From NCBI RefSeq assembly GCF_021462225.1, contig NC_061797.1, forward strand, positions 33,568,147 through 33,632,146: 64,000 nt of DNA, in the 5' to 3' direction. Position numbers and translations under genes: made by a program. The first letter of the stretch is position 1; every line of letters starts with the position of its first letter. The stretch comes from Girardinichthys multiradiatus (Eukaryota > Chordata > Actinopteri > Cyprinodontiformes > Goodeidae). Positions 1 through 14,100 of the stretch are shown piece by piece. The notes under the pieces were generated by a model. The model did not search any database. It had not been told where the DNA came from and worked only from the letters and a program-made list of their open reading frames with translations.

Positions 1-2100
1 TTTACTTGCTTGACTGCAAAAACAGGAAAAGAACTTTGATGACATTAATCCAAACAATCTGATGTTTTAATGATCATTTTAAGGTATTGTAGGCTGAACT
101 TAACAATAAAAAACTACAGTGAAGCTTTTGAGATGAGTTTTTTTGTATGGTTAATTTGGACACTTTGTAAAAAGCAAAAATTTTTTGTTTTGAGCATCAG
201 AAAAGTGCTTTTTTTCCTTCCATAGCTCCATGATTTCACTAACCTTCCCGTCAGACAGTCTCTTAGATGGCGTCTGTCATCATTGTGATTTATGAGTTTA
301 ATAAAAGCCTTTGTGTGTGTGTGTGTGTGTGTGTGTGCCTGTAAGTGTGTGTGTAGCTCAGGGCCATACTGTCCCTCACAATCACTCCACAAACTCTCTT
401 TTTCACAGCCTCTCCCCTCCCTCTGTGGCTGACAATAGCTGTGAATGCGGCCGCGAACGCTTCAGAAGTGCCCTTGTCAGATTGGCGTCCTTGAGCAGGG
501 GGGGCCTCGGTTGTTACTGCCAGTTTGTTAATTTTAAACTTGCCTAGATGTCCCCTTAAGGGACACAGCAGAAAAAGTAAATTACGGCAGCATAGTTTTG
601 ATGGAGACAGTGGCGCTGGTGTGGACGCGTGAGTGTGGTAACTAAGGTGCTGTACAGCTGCTGGCACATCTGTGTTGTTCAAACTCAGCAGAAAATGCTT
701 AAACAGGCTAGAAACATGAGTTTCAGATAAAGCTGGAATTTAGAACCACTCAACAAATTTGTGTGCACAAAGTTGCTCTGTTTATCATCCTATTTCACTT
801 CCTCACCTCTAGACACCAACATATTGAGTTGTTTTTGTGCAAGGTATTTTGATTTAATGTTGTTTAAATGAATATTGATGATAAGAAACATAAAACATTT
901 ACATGTGTCTAGTGATGTTTTCTTTTGCCTTTAACGTTTTTTATTTCGTTTCAACATCAGTCTGGTACGTTTGGTACTTCTTTTGTTGACTTGATGCTTT
1001 CGAATCCTGACATTTCACTTCACAGTGCAGTAAAGAAAGATTAAACTGTTCTTATCTGTCTCTTGTTCTCTTTATTTAACAATCCATCAATCTTCTGGTG
1101 GTCAAGCTACCTGTTTGTAAGAAAACAAGAAAATTCTTATTTTGATAGATTTTTTTAATTATTCACCCAGAAATACACAATTAATCTATGAAGTATCTAT
1201 AAATTAAAAAATATAATACTGCCAGTGTTTTAAAAAAACATTTGGGCATAACATCAGACTTGAATATCGCACACACAAAGTATAACCTATCAACATTAAA
1301 ATGAAAGTAAACATCTCTCTCTAATAAATACTGTTTCTAGGTCCAGTTGGTGGAATCTAGATATAAATCAGTGTGGTTTTACTCCTATAAAAATACTAAA
1401 CAGGACTTTTTTTTCGTCTGTTTTTAGCTGAAACTGAAGGTTTTACCACAGAACAGTCAATCTATAAACCACAGAAGCAATAACAGTAATAATCACATTA
1501 ACGACAAGTAAACACATCTGAGTTGACTCTCAGCCATATGTCTTACATTTAAATTGCAATAAGCAGTAAATCCACAAAGATGCGTTAAGACAAAATCTCA
1601 GTTTGGACTTTTGGGTTACATCAGAACAATGATTACAATAATAGCAATAATAATACAAACATTTAAAAAGTTGGCGTTTGTCTCTAGTAACATTAACGTG
1701 AAGGCAAAGCGTTTGTCAACAATTAAAGCCCCAGTGGTGTTGATTATAGATACGGCAATAGGCACAGTTACCAGGTGAGGAAGTGATTGACATGAACAAG
1801 CTTCTGTATTGTTTTGATCTTACTGAAAATTTAAACCCTCTAAAAACAGTTGGCAAGCAGGGAAAATTGATCACAATCTAACCCAAACATTTACAGACCA
1901 TCTATGTCATAAAATTACCAGATATGGGGGCTTTAGTCCACATATCAACTCTAAATTTAAACAGTAATGTTTTGTCCCTGACTCAACTGAAGCAAAGACT
2001 GCTTAGCTCTACCAGGTGTCAAACACATTGCCAGGGTACGATAAGAAGACACCAAATAGAACAAGTGTTTCACTGTGTTAACATCCTGTTTTTTTAGGAC
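1..2100 (-). other. ush2a 3' UTR and downstream flank
   Basis: There is no coding exon here. Read on the minus strand, the ush2a 3' UTR follows the stop at 2101. Possible AATAAA polyadenylation signals on that strand are at about 1071-1076 and 940-945; I cannot choose between them from sequence alone. A (GT)n run lies at about 311-337. I see nothing resembling another gene. Confidence 0.6.
311..354. repeat. (GT)n microsatellite
   Basis: An uninterrupted run of GT dinucleotides of about 27 bp, followed by a degenerate GT-rich tail, downstream of ush2a. It gives spurious small reading frames of alternating residues on both strands. Confidence 0.9.
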
Positions 2101-2190
2101 CTACAGATGAGTGTCAGTGAAATTGGTGTGCTCTTTTTTCCCTGAACTTATGGCCTTGATGGCGTCCACAAACTCGTCTTCCTCCACATA
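2101..2190 (-). CDS. ush2a: ush2a last exon, coding part (PDZ-binding end)
   Basis: 90 bp including the stop: [19 protein letters not shown], then [10 protein letters not shown] and TAG. The last four residues, DTHL, fit a class I PDZ ligand and are the known usherin C-terminus, through which it binds PDZ proteins of the Usher complex. Acceptor ...tttctttcag. Confidence 0.97.
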   Translation of the reverse strand, partial: YVEEDEFVDAIKAISSGKKEHTNFTDTHL

Positions 2191-5100
2191 CTGAAAGAAA
2201 GCACATAAGACCCAAACATGTTGATAAGGTGATCATATGGCTATTACAGTTTTAATCTGTCTGCCACCGTATTTTATGCAATATTTGAGCTGAAAGGTGT
2301 AACAGAACATCACTGCACATTGCGAAAGTATCTGAATATGAAACGGTTTACAGCACACAGATTATTAGGTATGTAACTGCCCAAGGGTACCATAATGACT
2401 TTTGGAGATAATTTGTTGATTCATTTTATCAAGTCATCCATTTTTCTGTAGCATATTCATTCTGTTTAGCGTGAACAGAATAAATATGCTCACTGCGAGT
2501 AGAAATGAGCAAACCAAACTAGGAAATTATAACCTGAAAAATCACACAGAAACTCCAAGGAGACTCATCAGCAAAGAAATGTATGCCTGCCCTCACCAGT
2601 CCAGAATCATGTCCCAGTGGGTTATCCCAACATCCTTCCTCCATCATCAGTGACTTCCTGTCAATCAACTGACTGACGCTGCGGTGCAGGGAATGCTGGG
2701 AGTAGGCTTGAGTTAGGTCAGTTTGACTGGGAGCTCGCAGGACAGACATGGGGCTATAGCGTGAGCTGCTGCCAACAATCTTTGTGTCTGTCACACCCTG
2801 TGAGATACAGTGTTAGGACAAGAGTGACCGCATGTTTAAAATCCTTCTGACCAATACTTTAATTACTGTTAACACTAAAAAATGACTATAGTTTTTATCA
2901 TAGTTTTGTCATACTCTCCTATTCTGATGACAAAAATCCAACAGGAGGGGACACACCCTTCAAGATTTAACCTGTAGTTCATGAATAATAGGGTCTAGTG
3001 ATGTCATTAATTAAAGCTTCATTCTGGCTTAGAATTGTATAAGAATATAAAATATTTTAACAGTAACATATTATTGTTTCATTTACATGTATAAAGTTGA
3101 AACCACACTGCACATCCCAAAAAAGTCACATACTCTGATATTATTGGACCGCTTTGATTACGACACACATGTCCAGAACTGCATTCATTCGAGATCTTAC
3201 AGAGATGATGGGAGCATTGGATTGCCATGCACATTCTTGTCCAGCACATGCCAAAGATTCATTTGTCATCTTGGAACATGGCCATGCCATCAGAGAAGAC
3301 ATAATTCACTGTTGGAATAGCCTGGTCATCCAGTACATGCAGGAAGTCAGCTGACCCTATTCTTTGGCCACATAACGTTGCTGAACAAAGACCCTAATCA
3401 AATGCAACAACCCTAGATCACTGACCCCACAGGCGGGTATAGTATGCAATAGGTATGATGACTCTGGAACAGTAAATCTGGACTCATCAGAGCACATTGC
3501 CTTCTTTCATTCCTCTAGAGTCCAATCTCTATGCTTCCTAGAAAACTGAAGCCTTCCTTTTTTTCAGATTAATCTCATTGACCACGTGTTTTCTTAAGGC
3601 TACACAACCCTTTAGCCCCAATCCCTTAAATTCCCTTGACCTTGTTGATGTACTTTTACTATTGATCATAGTTGTGACCTATGCTGTTGTTTGTTTATTA
3701 CGATTTAATTTGATCAAATGTTCCTAGTGATTACGTCCACTCCAGATCTTTTTTCCTGCCACATTTCTTCCATGAAGACGATAATGTCCTGCTATCTTTC
3801 CAGTTTTTAATAATGCGTTGGGCAGTTCTTAATCCAATTTTTGTAGCATACGCAATCTCTTCAGATGTTTTCTTTGCTTGATGTATGCCAATAATTTGAC
3901 CTGTCTGAAACAGAGTAACATGTTTCCCATGTCCACAGTATGTGTCTTCCAACATGGAAAATGAGAAGCTACTCACTGCATCAGTTAGACATTAGATAAC
4001 TTGCTACCAGCTGAAACACAATCATCTAATAAGAGGCTGTTGCCTATTTGGTTTGTTAAATCCAGGTGGTCTCTTTTTTGACATGCAATGCACATTTAAA
4101 GACAAGCTAAAACACTGTACATCGTTTACCCCAGCTGACCACAACAAGCTAGCCACTGTTTTCATTAGATAGGCTGTGGTATGCACACACGCACAAACAG
4201 AGCATGCAGATGCAAACACAGAGCACACGCAGGGGAGGGTAACCCACCATAATCCACATTCCCATACCTCTGTGTACACAGTGTAGCTTTTAAGTATAAC
4301 GTTGCTGATCTCAACACAGTCTGCTACAGTGTCAAACTGCAGGGGGACAGTGAGATTAACATTTAGGGGTTTGACAAAGGGATAAAAAGACAGAAGGTGA
4401 TCTTACTGTAGGTTGATCAAGGAAAAGCATAGAGCCGGAGAGATGTTTAGAGCACAGCTCAGGACAGGGCCTCTGAGAGAAAGATTGAGGATTAGAACGG
4501 ATGGAGGGAGGAGTGCATGATTGCACCAGAAACAGATATAAAAAGATAAATAAATAAAAAGATTAACAGAAGGAAGAAAGAACAAAGCATACATTTATAA
4601 AGAAAGGTTATAAGTAATCAGAACATTGAGGTGAAGTACTTTAATTTAAAGATAAAACAGCCTCTAAGCACAATATTATCTTTATTACATTTTTATAGAG
4701 AAAAGCAGCTATGTGATTATAGCAGTACTAGTAGAAGAGCTGTTTGTTGTGTGTGGAAAAGTCCCACAAGCATTTAGAGGGCCGTGGAGCTAAATGTTCT
4801 GCCTCAATGTCTGTTCAGTATCTGTTATTTCACATATAGAGGATGGTTATTTCCCTTGTTTTATCATTTTTACCGCTTGAGTTGCTGAACATAAGATGTC
4901 AAATTTTAATAAGAAGCTATCATTACTGTTGCCTGTTCAGCTCGTGAAGTGTAACAGACTGTGACATATAAATGGATCCTTGAATAAATTAGAAATCTCT
5001 ACATTGTAGTTTGGATAACTGGGGGACCTCCAAACGGCATGTTGCATGGGGACCCCACAAAGCTAGGAACAGCTTAGTAGTTAGTAATGCTAGTGCAGAT

Positions 5101-8100
5101 TCTTTTTGTCACTCACTGCTTTGAAATGGAAGTTGGGGTTTGATTATTTGGTAGACTAACTTAATTAAAGAGAAAACTAAGCTGTGCTTCTGATTTATGT
5201 TAAACATTTAAGGCACATCTAAAATAAATTTGAATATCATCCAAAAGGTAAATTTTTTCCAGTAATTCAGTTCAAAAAGTGAAACCACATTTATTGCACA
5301 AAGCATTATTTTTTAAGTGTTTTTTCTGTTAATTTTGATGATTATGGCTTATAGCCAAAATGCATTTCTCAAAACAATTTAGTATTATACAGGACTGATA
5401 AAAAAGGCTTTTTAATACATAAAAATTATCTTATGGCCTACACAATCACAGGACAGAACACTGACGTGACAGTTGTCCAGTTCAGACAGGTCTTTGAGAC
5501 CACCCAAAAGTAGGTTAAGCCACAAAAGGTCATTGCTAAAGAAGCTGATTGCTAGATCCAAGCAGACTTCTCAAAAGTTGAGTAAAAGGAAAAAGTATGG
5601 TTAAAAAAGCTGCACAGGCAACAGGGATGATCACAGCTTTGAGTGGATGGTGAAGCAAAGCGTATTCCAGAGTTTGTTGAATATTCCAAGATGGCGCCGC
5701 AGATGGTCGCCTCGGCGTGTTGGTGCGCATTACGCCAAAACAAATTCCTTGTAAGTCCAAAAACGTACTTGGCAATAAAGCTTTTCTGATTCTGAAGATT
5801 CACAAGGCGTGGAGTCAGTGCTTTAAGTCATTATTATTTAGGACATATGCTATAACCCTACATTCCTTTTGTTGACTCCCTCCAAAAGACTGGACTGTTG
5901 CACAGTGGTCCCCTTTTCAGATAAAAGTAAAGAAGAAAATAATTTTTGCTATTCATTTGGACATCTAGATCCCAGAGTCTGGAGGAAGAGTGGCGGCACA
6001 CAATCCAAGCGGCCCGAGTGCGAATTAGCAGATAGCCATGATCTTTAAAATCAAGAGAAATATATACTTGAAATATTTAACTGTGTGTAATGAATCAGTA
6101 TAATACACAAGTTTCACATTTTGAATTTAATTACTGAAACAAATGAACTTTTTGATAACATTCTATTGTATTGAGATGCACTTGTATATTCTAAGTTGTT
6201 AACCCAGTCAATAATGTTACAGAACCTCTTGTTTCTGGTTGGTTTGACCTACTTTAACCTTCTATATGATGCTCTTCTTGTTGCTCTTTTATCAATAAAA
6301 GATCCCTTGTGTTTTAGAGATACTCTTATTTTTGCCTCTCACCATGTACATGTCTCCTCCAGCCTTTCTGGTCTTCTGAAGCATGACCAGTGGAGGGCGC
6401 TCTCTGGCTGATGGATTCTTCCTCAAAGCTCTAAATGGGAAAAAAGACATTTAATTTTTTTATTCTTCTTTTCTAGATTAGTTAATAAAAAATAAATATG
6501 TTCTATAAACACTTCACATGAATATACCTTTTTAGCAATAAGCCAATCAGTATTGCAAGCAGGAACAGACCCAGCAACGCAAATAGCAGAATGAACCATA
6601 ATTCAGAGTAAACAGGCGTGGCTGAAATGCTGACACCCTGCTTATCGCCATCAACAGGCTCAAGATAACCTGCATACAGAAAGAGAGGTTAAAAAAGCTT
6701 AACTAAATATGCTATCCCATGCTGTTTTATTTTTTGATTCTACATTTGCAGTAGTTTAGGAATGTACTAGAGTGTGTTTGTTACCGAGGCCTGTAGCCGG
6801 GCTGTATCTGATGGTGGGCGTGCTGGCACTGCCATTGTCTGTGATGCAAGTTACCTGAAAGGATAAAGCTACAAAAGCAAACACAAAAAAAAAACAGAGA
6901 CAGTAGAAGAAACGATTTTGGGTTAGCAGGTTTCATGTAACACCGTTTTATCGTCCTGTATAGGTTTCCACTATGTAAATGACATTACACGTGTGTGTGT
7001 GTGTGCGTGTGTGTAAGACCATGACCTGGAAAAACTTAGATTTCAAGTCATTTTCATTCCACTACAAAATATGTTTTTATTTACATTTTACTGAAGAATG
7101 GGATAGCAAAAATATCCTTTATAGTAATAAAACATTTGTAAAAATTGCTGAGCCGTTTTTTGCATCTTTCCACTGGTATTTTGCCCATCTCATCTTGTGT
7201 TCAATGAGAAGCTCCAGGCAAGGCCTCTTTGCCATCACCCTATTCTGTAGCCATATCCAACGATTATCTAACAGTTTCTAGTTGGGACTGACTGGCCTCC
7301 AGAACATTAATCTTTCTTCCAGTCAGAAGGAACATGTTTGTCAAATTAAAGATTGCTTTAGACCTAAACCTGCCATTAGGCTTGAATAATTATGGCATGA
7401 CTATATAGGTGCATACTTTTTTATTTTATATATTTTTTCCTGAGCAGAGTTGTCTATTTTTTATGTGGAAAATGTTTAGATAGGATTTATAATGGTTTCA
7501 AAGTATGAAAACCTGGTAATTTACCAGGGGTGTGTATACTTTTGAGAACCACTGTATGCTTTACATGTTATACTGTATCCCTTGTATCAATATATCAGTC
7601 TTGGCAAAGCTCAATATGAGGGGTCAAACTTAATTTTTTTTTTTATTGATGCTAAGAGACCAATTTTTCTGAGTTATATCTAAAATATTGAAGCTTTAAA
7701 AAAAAATATATTAAATTATAATTTTGCATTGCTGTATTGTAACAGTTGTCTTTAATTGGTCTTGATGTATACTATACTGTCAGATGTAACAACGTCCTGT
7801 GAATGATTGTCTGCATGAGGCTACAGATTATCATGAAGTACTGGTCCTTCTCAAAAAATTAGCATATTGTGATAAAGTTCATTATTTTCCATAATGTCAT
7901 GATGAAAATGTAACAATCATATATTTTAGATTCATTGCACACTAACTGAAATATTTCAGGTCTTTTATTGTCTTAATACGGATGATTTTGGCATACAGCT
8001 CATGAAAACCCAAAATTCCTATCTCACAAAATTAGCATATCATTAAAAGGGTCTCTAAACGAGCTATGAACCTAATCATCTGAATCAACGAGTTAACTCT

Positions 8101-11100
8101 AAACACCTGCAAAAGATTCCTGAGGCCTTTAAAACTTCCAGCCTGGTTCATCACTCAAAACCCCAATCATGGGTAAGACTGCCGACCTGACTGCTGTCCA
8201 GAAGGCCACTATTGACACCCTCAAGCAAGAGGGTAAGACACAGAAAGAAATTTCTGAACAAATAGGCTGTTCCCAGAGTGCTGTATCAAGGCACCTCAGT
8301 GGGAAGTCTGTGGGAAGGAAAAAGTGTGGCAGAAAACGCTGCACAACGAGAAGAGGTGACCAGACCCTGAGGAAGATTGTGGAGAAGGGCCGATTCCAGA
8401 CCTTGGGGGACCTGCGGAAGCAGTGGACTGAGTCTGGAGTAGAAACATCCAGAGCCACCGTGCACAGGCGTGTGCAGGAAATGGGCTACAGGTGCCACAT
8501 TCCCCAGGTCAAGCCACTTTTGAACCAGAAACAGTGGCAGAAGCGCCTGACCTGGGCTACAGAGAAGCAGCACTGGACTGTTGCTCAGTGGTCCAAAGTA
8601 CTTTTTTCGGATGAAAGCAAATTCTGCATGTCATTCGGAAATCAAGGTGCCAGAGTCTGGAGGAAGACTGGGGAGAAGGAAATGCCAAAATGCCAGAAGT
8701 CCAGTGTCAAGTACCCACAGTCAGTGATGGTCTGGGGTGCCGTGTCAGCTGCTGGTGTTGGTCCACTGTGTTTTATCAAGGGCAGGGTCAATGCAGCTAG
8801 CTATCAGGAGATTTTGGAGCACTTCCTGCTTCCATCTGCTGAAAAGCTTTATGGAGATGAAGATTTCATTTTTCAGCACGACCTGGCACCTGCTCACAGT
8901 GCCAAAACCACTGGTAAATGGTTTACTGACCATGGTATCACTGTGCTCAATTGGCCTGCCAACTCTCCTGACCTGAACCCCATAGAGAATCTGTGGGATA
9001 TTGTGAAGAGAACGTTGAGAGACTCAAGACCCAACACTCTGGATGAGCTAAAGGCCGCTATCGAAGCATCCTGGGCCTCCATAAGACCTCAGCAGTGCCA
9101 CAGGCTGATTGCCTCCATGCCACGCCGCATTGAAGCAGTCATTTCTGCCAAAGGATTCCCGACCAAGTATTGAGTGCATAACTGTACATGATTATTTGAA
9201 GGTTGACGTTTTTTGTATTAAAAACACTTTTCTTTTATTGGTCGGATGAAATATGCTAATTTTGTGAGATAGGAATTTTGGGTTTTCATGAGCTGTATGC
9301 CACAATCATCTGTATTAAGACAATAAAAGACCTGAAATATTTCAGTTAATGTGCAATGAATCTAAAATATATGAATGTTAAATTTTCATCATGACATTAT
9401 GGAAAATAATGAACTTTATCACAATATGCTAATATTTTGAGAAGGACCTGTATGTCTAAGTGTTTGGTGTGTGCTCCCTCACTTTTCTGTGAGGTGCGTG
9501 GAATATGAAGGTAGCTGTAGAAGCCAGTGTAAACTCTGAGCTGGCTCTCGGTCACGGTGTATTCCTTCAGATAGCCGTTGAGGGAAAAGGTCCCTGTCCA
9601 GTCCAGCCAGATCACTGTCAAGTTGCTGTCCACAGAGAAAGGAGACACATACTGGGGAGCTGAGGGGAGAAACAGAGAGGAGGTCAAATACATTTAAACA
9701 GTTTTATACTGCTTGGTCTACCTGCTTAGCTGTGGCATTAGGACTGAATAGATGCATTACGTTCACTGAGTGTGCTGACAGCTGTCCAGTTGGAGGCAGT
9801 GCTGCCCATGTTATTGAAGCATGCAACACTCAGCTCATAGGTAGAGTATGGTTGGAGACCTGCACAGTTAAATAGACAATATTTACAGTTTTACTCCAGT
9901 GAAGACATGCAGACTTCAGCAGTTAAATTGGAAAGGATGTAGCCTGGCTCCTGATAATCCTAGATTAATCAATTTATTGACAGCGTAAGAATTGCTGGGG
10001 CCATTTTTGGGAATGAGATGAGATTAATAATAATAATATCCTAAGGGGACTTTATTTTAAAGTCAGAAAGTGTGTCTGGATACAGCATTTATTCTAAATA
10101 ATGCATACTCACCCTATCAGTGGAATTACCTGTGACATTATAGCTCCACTTTTTGCCAAAGAAACAGATTTCTGTTGGTCCCTCTGTGCAGGCTGACGGT
10201 ATGGGCTGGGGGGGCGGCGGGCAGGAGGACCTGAGATGAAGCTCGCAGCTGGACACACAGGCAGACACTGAGTGAGAGTACAGGCTTGTATAATTTTTGT
10301 GCAATGTGCAGTCTTCCAAGACTTTCGCTTACTTGTCGATGACTCCATTAGGTGCTACAGGCTCGTTCCATTCCACCTGCACGGAGCGGGAGGTCAGGTT
10401 GATGAGACGAGGGGGGCGCTGGTCGGCTGGGGGAGCAGCAAGAGTGTGGAGCTCTCTCACTGGACCCCGGCTACAACACTGAGCATGAGGCTCATATATT
10501 ATATAGATTCATAAAACAAGTCATATTTCAAGTATTTATTTCGGCTATTTTTTAATTATGGCTTACAGATAATGAGAACCCAAAATTCAGTTTATCACAG
10601 TAAGCCACATAAAGCCATTGCTAAAGAAGCTGGGGCTTCATCCAAGAGTGTCACTGGACAGTTGCGTGGAAGGAAAAAGTTGTAAAAAAAGTTGAACAAG
10701 CAGCAGGGATATCAGACACGGCTTGAGGTTTCCACAGTCAAAGAGGATTTGTGGAGTCTTGTCATCTGCTTGTGTTGGTCCACTGTGTTATATCAAGTCC
10801 AAGTCCATTCAGTACATCTGTCTACTAGGAAATATCAGAGTACTTCATGCTTTCCTCTGTTGACTAGCTATAAGGAGAAGTTCCCTGCAGGACTTGGCAC
10901 CTGCTCACAGTGCCAGAAGTAATGATACCTGGTTTAATGAACACAGCACCACTGCGCTTGCAGCAAAGTGGCCTGATCTAAACCCTGTAGAGATCTATGA
11001 AGTATGGTCAAGAGGAAGATGAGAGACAAAATACCCAAGAGGGGAGATGAGCAGAAGTCTGGTATCTAAGCAAACTAAGCTTCCTCAGCAGTACCCCAAA

Positions 11101-14100
11101 CTGATCTCCTCTATGCCACGTTGCAATGATGCAGGCACTCATGCATAAGGAGCCCTGACCAAGTATTGAATGCATATACTGTATAATACATGGACATACT
11201 CTTTAGTAGGCTGTTATTTCTGTATTAAAACTCTTTTTGAACTCATCTTATATATTATAATTTACTGAGAAACTGAATTTAGGGTTTTCATTAGCTGTAA
11301 GTCATACTCATTAAAACTGACAAATACTTGACATACATCACTCTGTGTGTAATCAATCTATAGAAGTTCAACTGTTTAACATGAATTATCGAACTTATAA
11401 ATAAAAAATATTCTAATTTATTAAGATGCATCCATGTATATTAACGTCTGTCCCAAGAAGAGGCAACATTTATAATCTTTACCTGATAACAGGTGCAAGC
11501 CTCAACTCCCACCCAGTACTGTGTGTAAGGACGCAAACCATGGAGAGTCTGTTGATGGGATGTACCCTCTGAGAGCTGCAGGAAAAAAAAAAAAACAGCA
11601 GAATGAGATGAATTTGAGGTTTTTTGAATTTTGAATAATTAAAAATCGAAGCGGTTGCCCAAGAGAAACATGGAAAAGAAAAAAAAGACATTATAGAAAT
11701 TGGGTTGTAAATTTGTCTTTAGTAATTGCATGGTTTTGTTCAGTAGCACCATTGGTACCAGAGTGCGGTTGTTCTGGTCCACTGAGAACACTCTGAAGAG
11801 GCTCACAATCCCATTGGGTTGAGCTGGAGGGGAGATGCCCACGACTGCTGAGGTTGCTGAAACATCCAAGACAACAGGCACCCCCACACCCTGAGGCGGG
11901 GCAGGTCCTGTTCTCCCTCTGACCCATGGACTGGAAGCATATCCAGCTGAATTTACAGCCCACACCTGTTGGTTACAAACCACAAAATCACTCAATGTGA
12001 TCAAAGCACACATGAAATTATGCCCAGTGGCCCCCCCCCCATCAAAACTATCAACAGCAGTGAGAGCAAAACCTTTCCACCATGCAGCCCAATACTAACA
12101 TATCTGCATGACAATTACTTTTCACCTTCATCAAGGAGTTATTCACACGCATACACAGTAATCTTATTTGTGTGCTTGTGTTGGGTATAATTAGAAGGTG
12201 TACACAGCGCAGGGTCAGGCGGGGTGGAGATTTGCATGTGTAAGTCATCTGTAGCCTGTCAGGAGTAGTGCAGAAGGCAGATGGATGGCTCCGAGCTTCA
12301 CTGTTAAAAGTGTGTGCCTGTGTGCATGGTTTGTTGTTTGTGGCTATGACGGCGAGATTTGTGAGAGCATGCATACACTTGCATATGTGTTAAGAGTTGA
12401 ATTAACCTCAATAATAGTCAATTAGGCCGTAATCAATCAGACTGATTGATCTAAGTGACAGCACAGATGGACTGAGGAGGGCGAGGGGAAAGAAAAGCAG
12501 AAGATGGAGAAACTGGAGATTAGGAGGAGGGAAGGATGAAAAGATGTAAAGATGCAACCAGAAGAAGCAAGATAAAAGTTCTGAAACCAGAGTGATAGTG
12601 GAGTTGCTTCTTAGCTTTGAGTTATGCCAATATATACAACCTACAGAAGATAAGAGCAGATGTGATGGACCACTGTAGTGTATGAAAGGATATAACTTGG
12701 CTTATAATAAATACATTTTACAAAATTTTTTTTTTTCGTAAATGGATCAGATTTTAGTTTTGTTTCATTTGAATCCATCAGGAATCTGTCCAAAACAACC
12801 ACGAAGGTCGCTAAAGGAGGGACGGCAGTCTCAAACTTAAGCACGCAATTAGATGAAATAAATTTTATATTAGACACAAATAACCTGCCTTATGTGAAAC
12901 TAAAAAGGGTGGAATAACTTATAAGAATAATATTGTCCACATCTTGCAAAGTATGAATTAACTGTGATTAACCATTTTTTTTTAGAAAGCTTAGCTCCGT
13001 TTTCACTACCCAAACCTGATTACCGTGAGACCTGTTGCATCAAGAAATCATTGAAATAGAAGATGCAATTTTCATTTATTTATCTGAAAGGGACTGCAAA
13101 TCAGTACCAGGGACAGATGTAAATATATCGGTTTGTAAGACATGTAATTTTCATCATTCAGCAGGTAACATTTTTCAAATACAGTTAATACATGCATTCA
13201 TAGTGTACATATGAACATGTCGGACAACATAAAATAGGCTAAAGGATTTCAAAAATCAACATCTCGTATCCTGAGCTAAAGTAGTTTGAGATGAGAAACA
13301 AAGTTACTGATATCTATCAGTCTGGACTTTGGGACTCCAGCAAACCACGGTGAGACAAAATGGCTTTTGTTTGTAGATTTTAACAGTGACAGCGTAGCCT
13401 TTTTAAGGAATTCTCAATTTACATACATGTTACAAAAAGGCCTTTCTTCATCACAAACATATTAATCATCCATATTGGTTGGATATGAATTTGTTCAGTT
13501 TTAAAATTTAAAACAAATGTACCAAATTGGTTATTGTGCAACAAAGAACAAAATAACATCAACCTAGACATTTCAGATACAAATTAAATACATATTTTGA
13601 AATATACAGTGTTGATGTTCAGAGTGAAAATTACTATTATGGGTGAAAGCAGCTAACTATGTTTGCATTTGAAAAATAAAGGTGACATTACTAAGGCAGT
13701 GCCTGGTAGGATAGCAGTGGGTAGCATAAGAGCTGGTAAGTTCATTCTTTAGTTCGGGTTTTTCTAGATTTATTTTATTTTTTATAACAGTTTGAAGGTT
13801 TAGAAAATAGTACTGAATTAATTAACAAGGAAACGTATAGTGCCTTGCAAACTTATCAATATAGTGCCTTGCAAACTTATCAATAGCCCTCAAACCATGT
13901 CATATTTTGTCACAAGCATTGTGATAAATTAAAGTCTGAAACGTGTGGCATGCATTTGTATTCAGCCCCTGAGTAAATACTTTGTAGATAATTACAGCTG
14001 CAAGTTTTTAGGATATATCTCTACCAGCTTTGCACATCCAGAGACATCAGTTTTACCTTAGGATCAGTCATATTGGATAAATACGAAAATATCCTTTTTT

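Noticed and set aside
4022..4594. Short minus-strand frames rich in hydrophobic residues as possible missing ush2a exons
   Set aside because: Exons 24 and 25 join directly in phase 0 and match the known tail; no splice-bounded, in-frame candidate is present.
6841..6870. Acceptor ...cctttcag|GTAACT for exon 22
   Set aside because: It would leave the single base from exon 21 unmatched and remove the conserved FQ before VTC; the upstream ...ttttgtag site fits both.
8129..8573. Minus-strand frames at 8129-8573, mirrored at 18853-19255
   Set aside because: They recur in both Tc1 copies only because they overlap the transposase gene on the opposite strand.
10108..10130. Stronger GTGAGT donor for exon 19, 15 bp downstream of the chosen one
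   Set aside because: It leaves phase 0, while exon 20 starts with two bases of a split codon, so the join would shift the frame.
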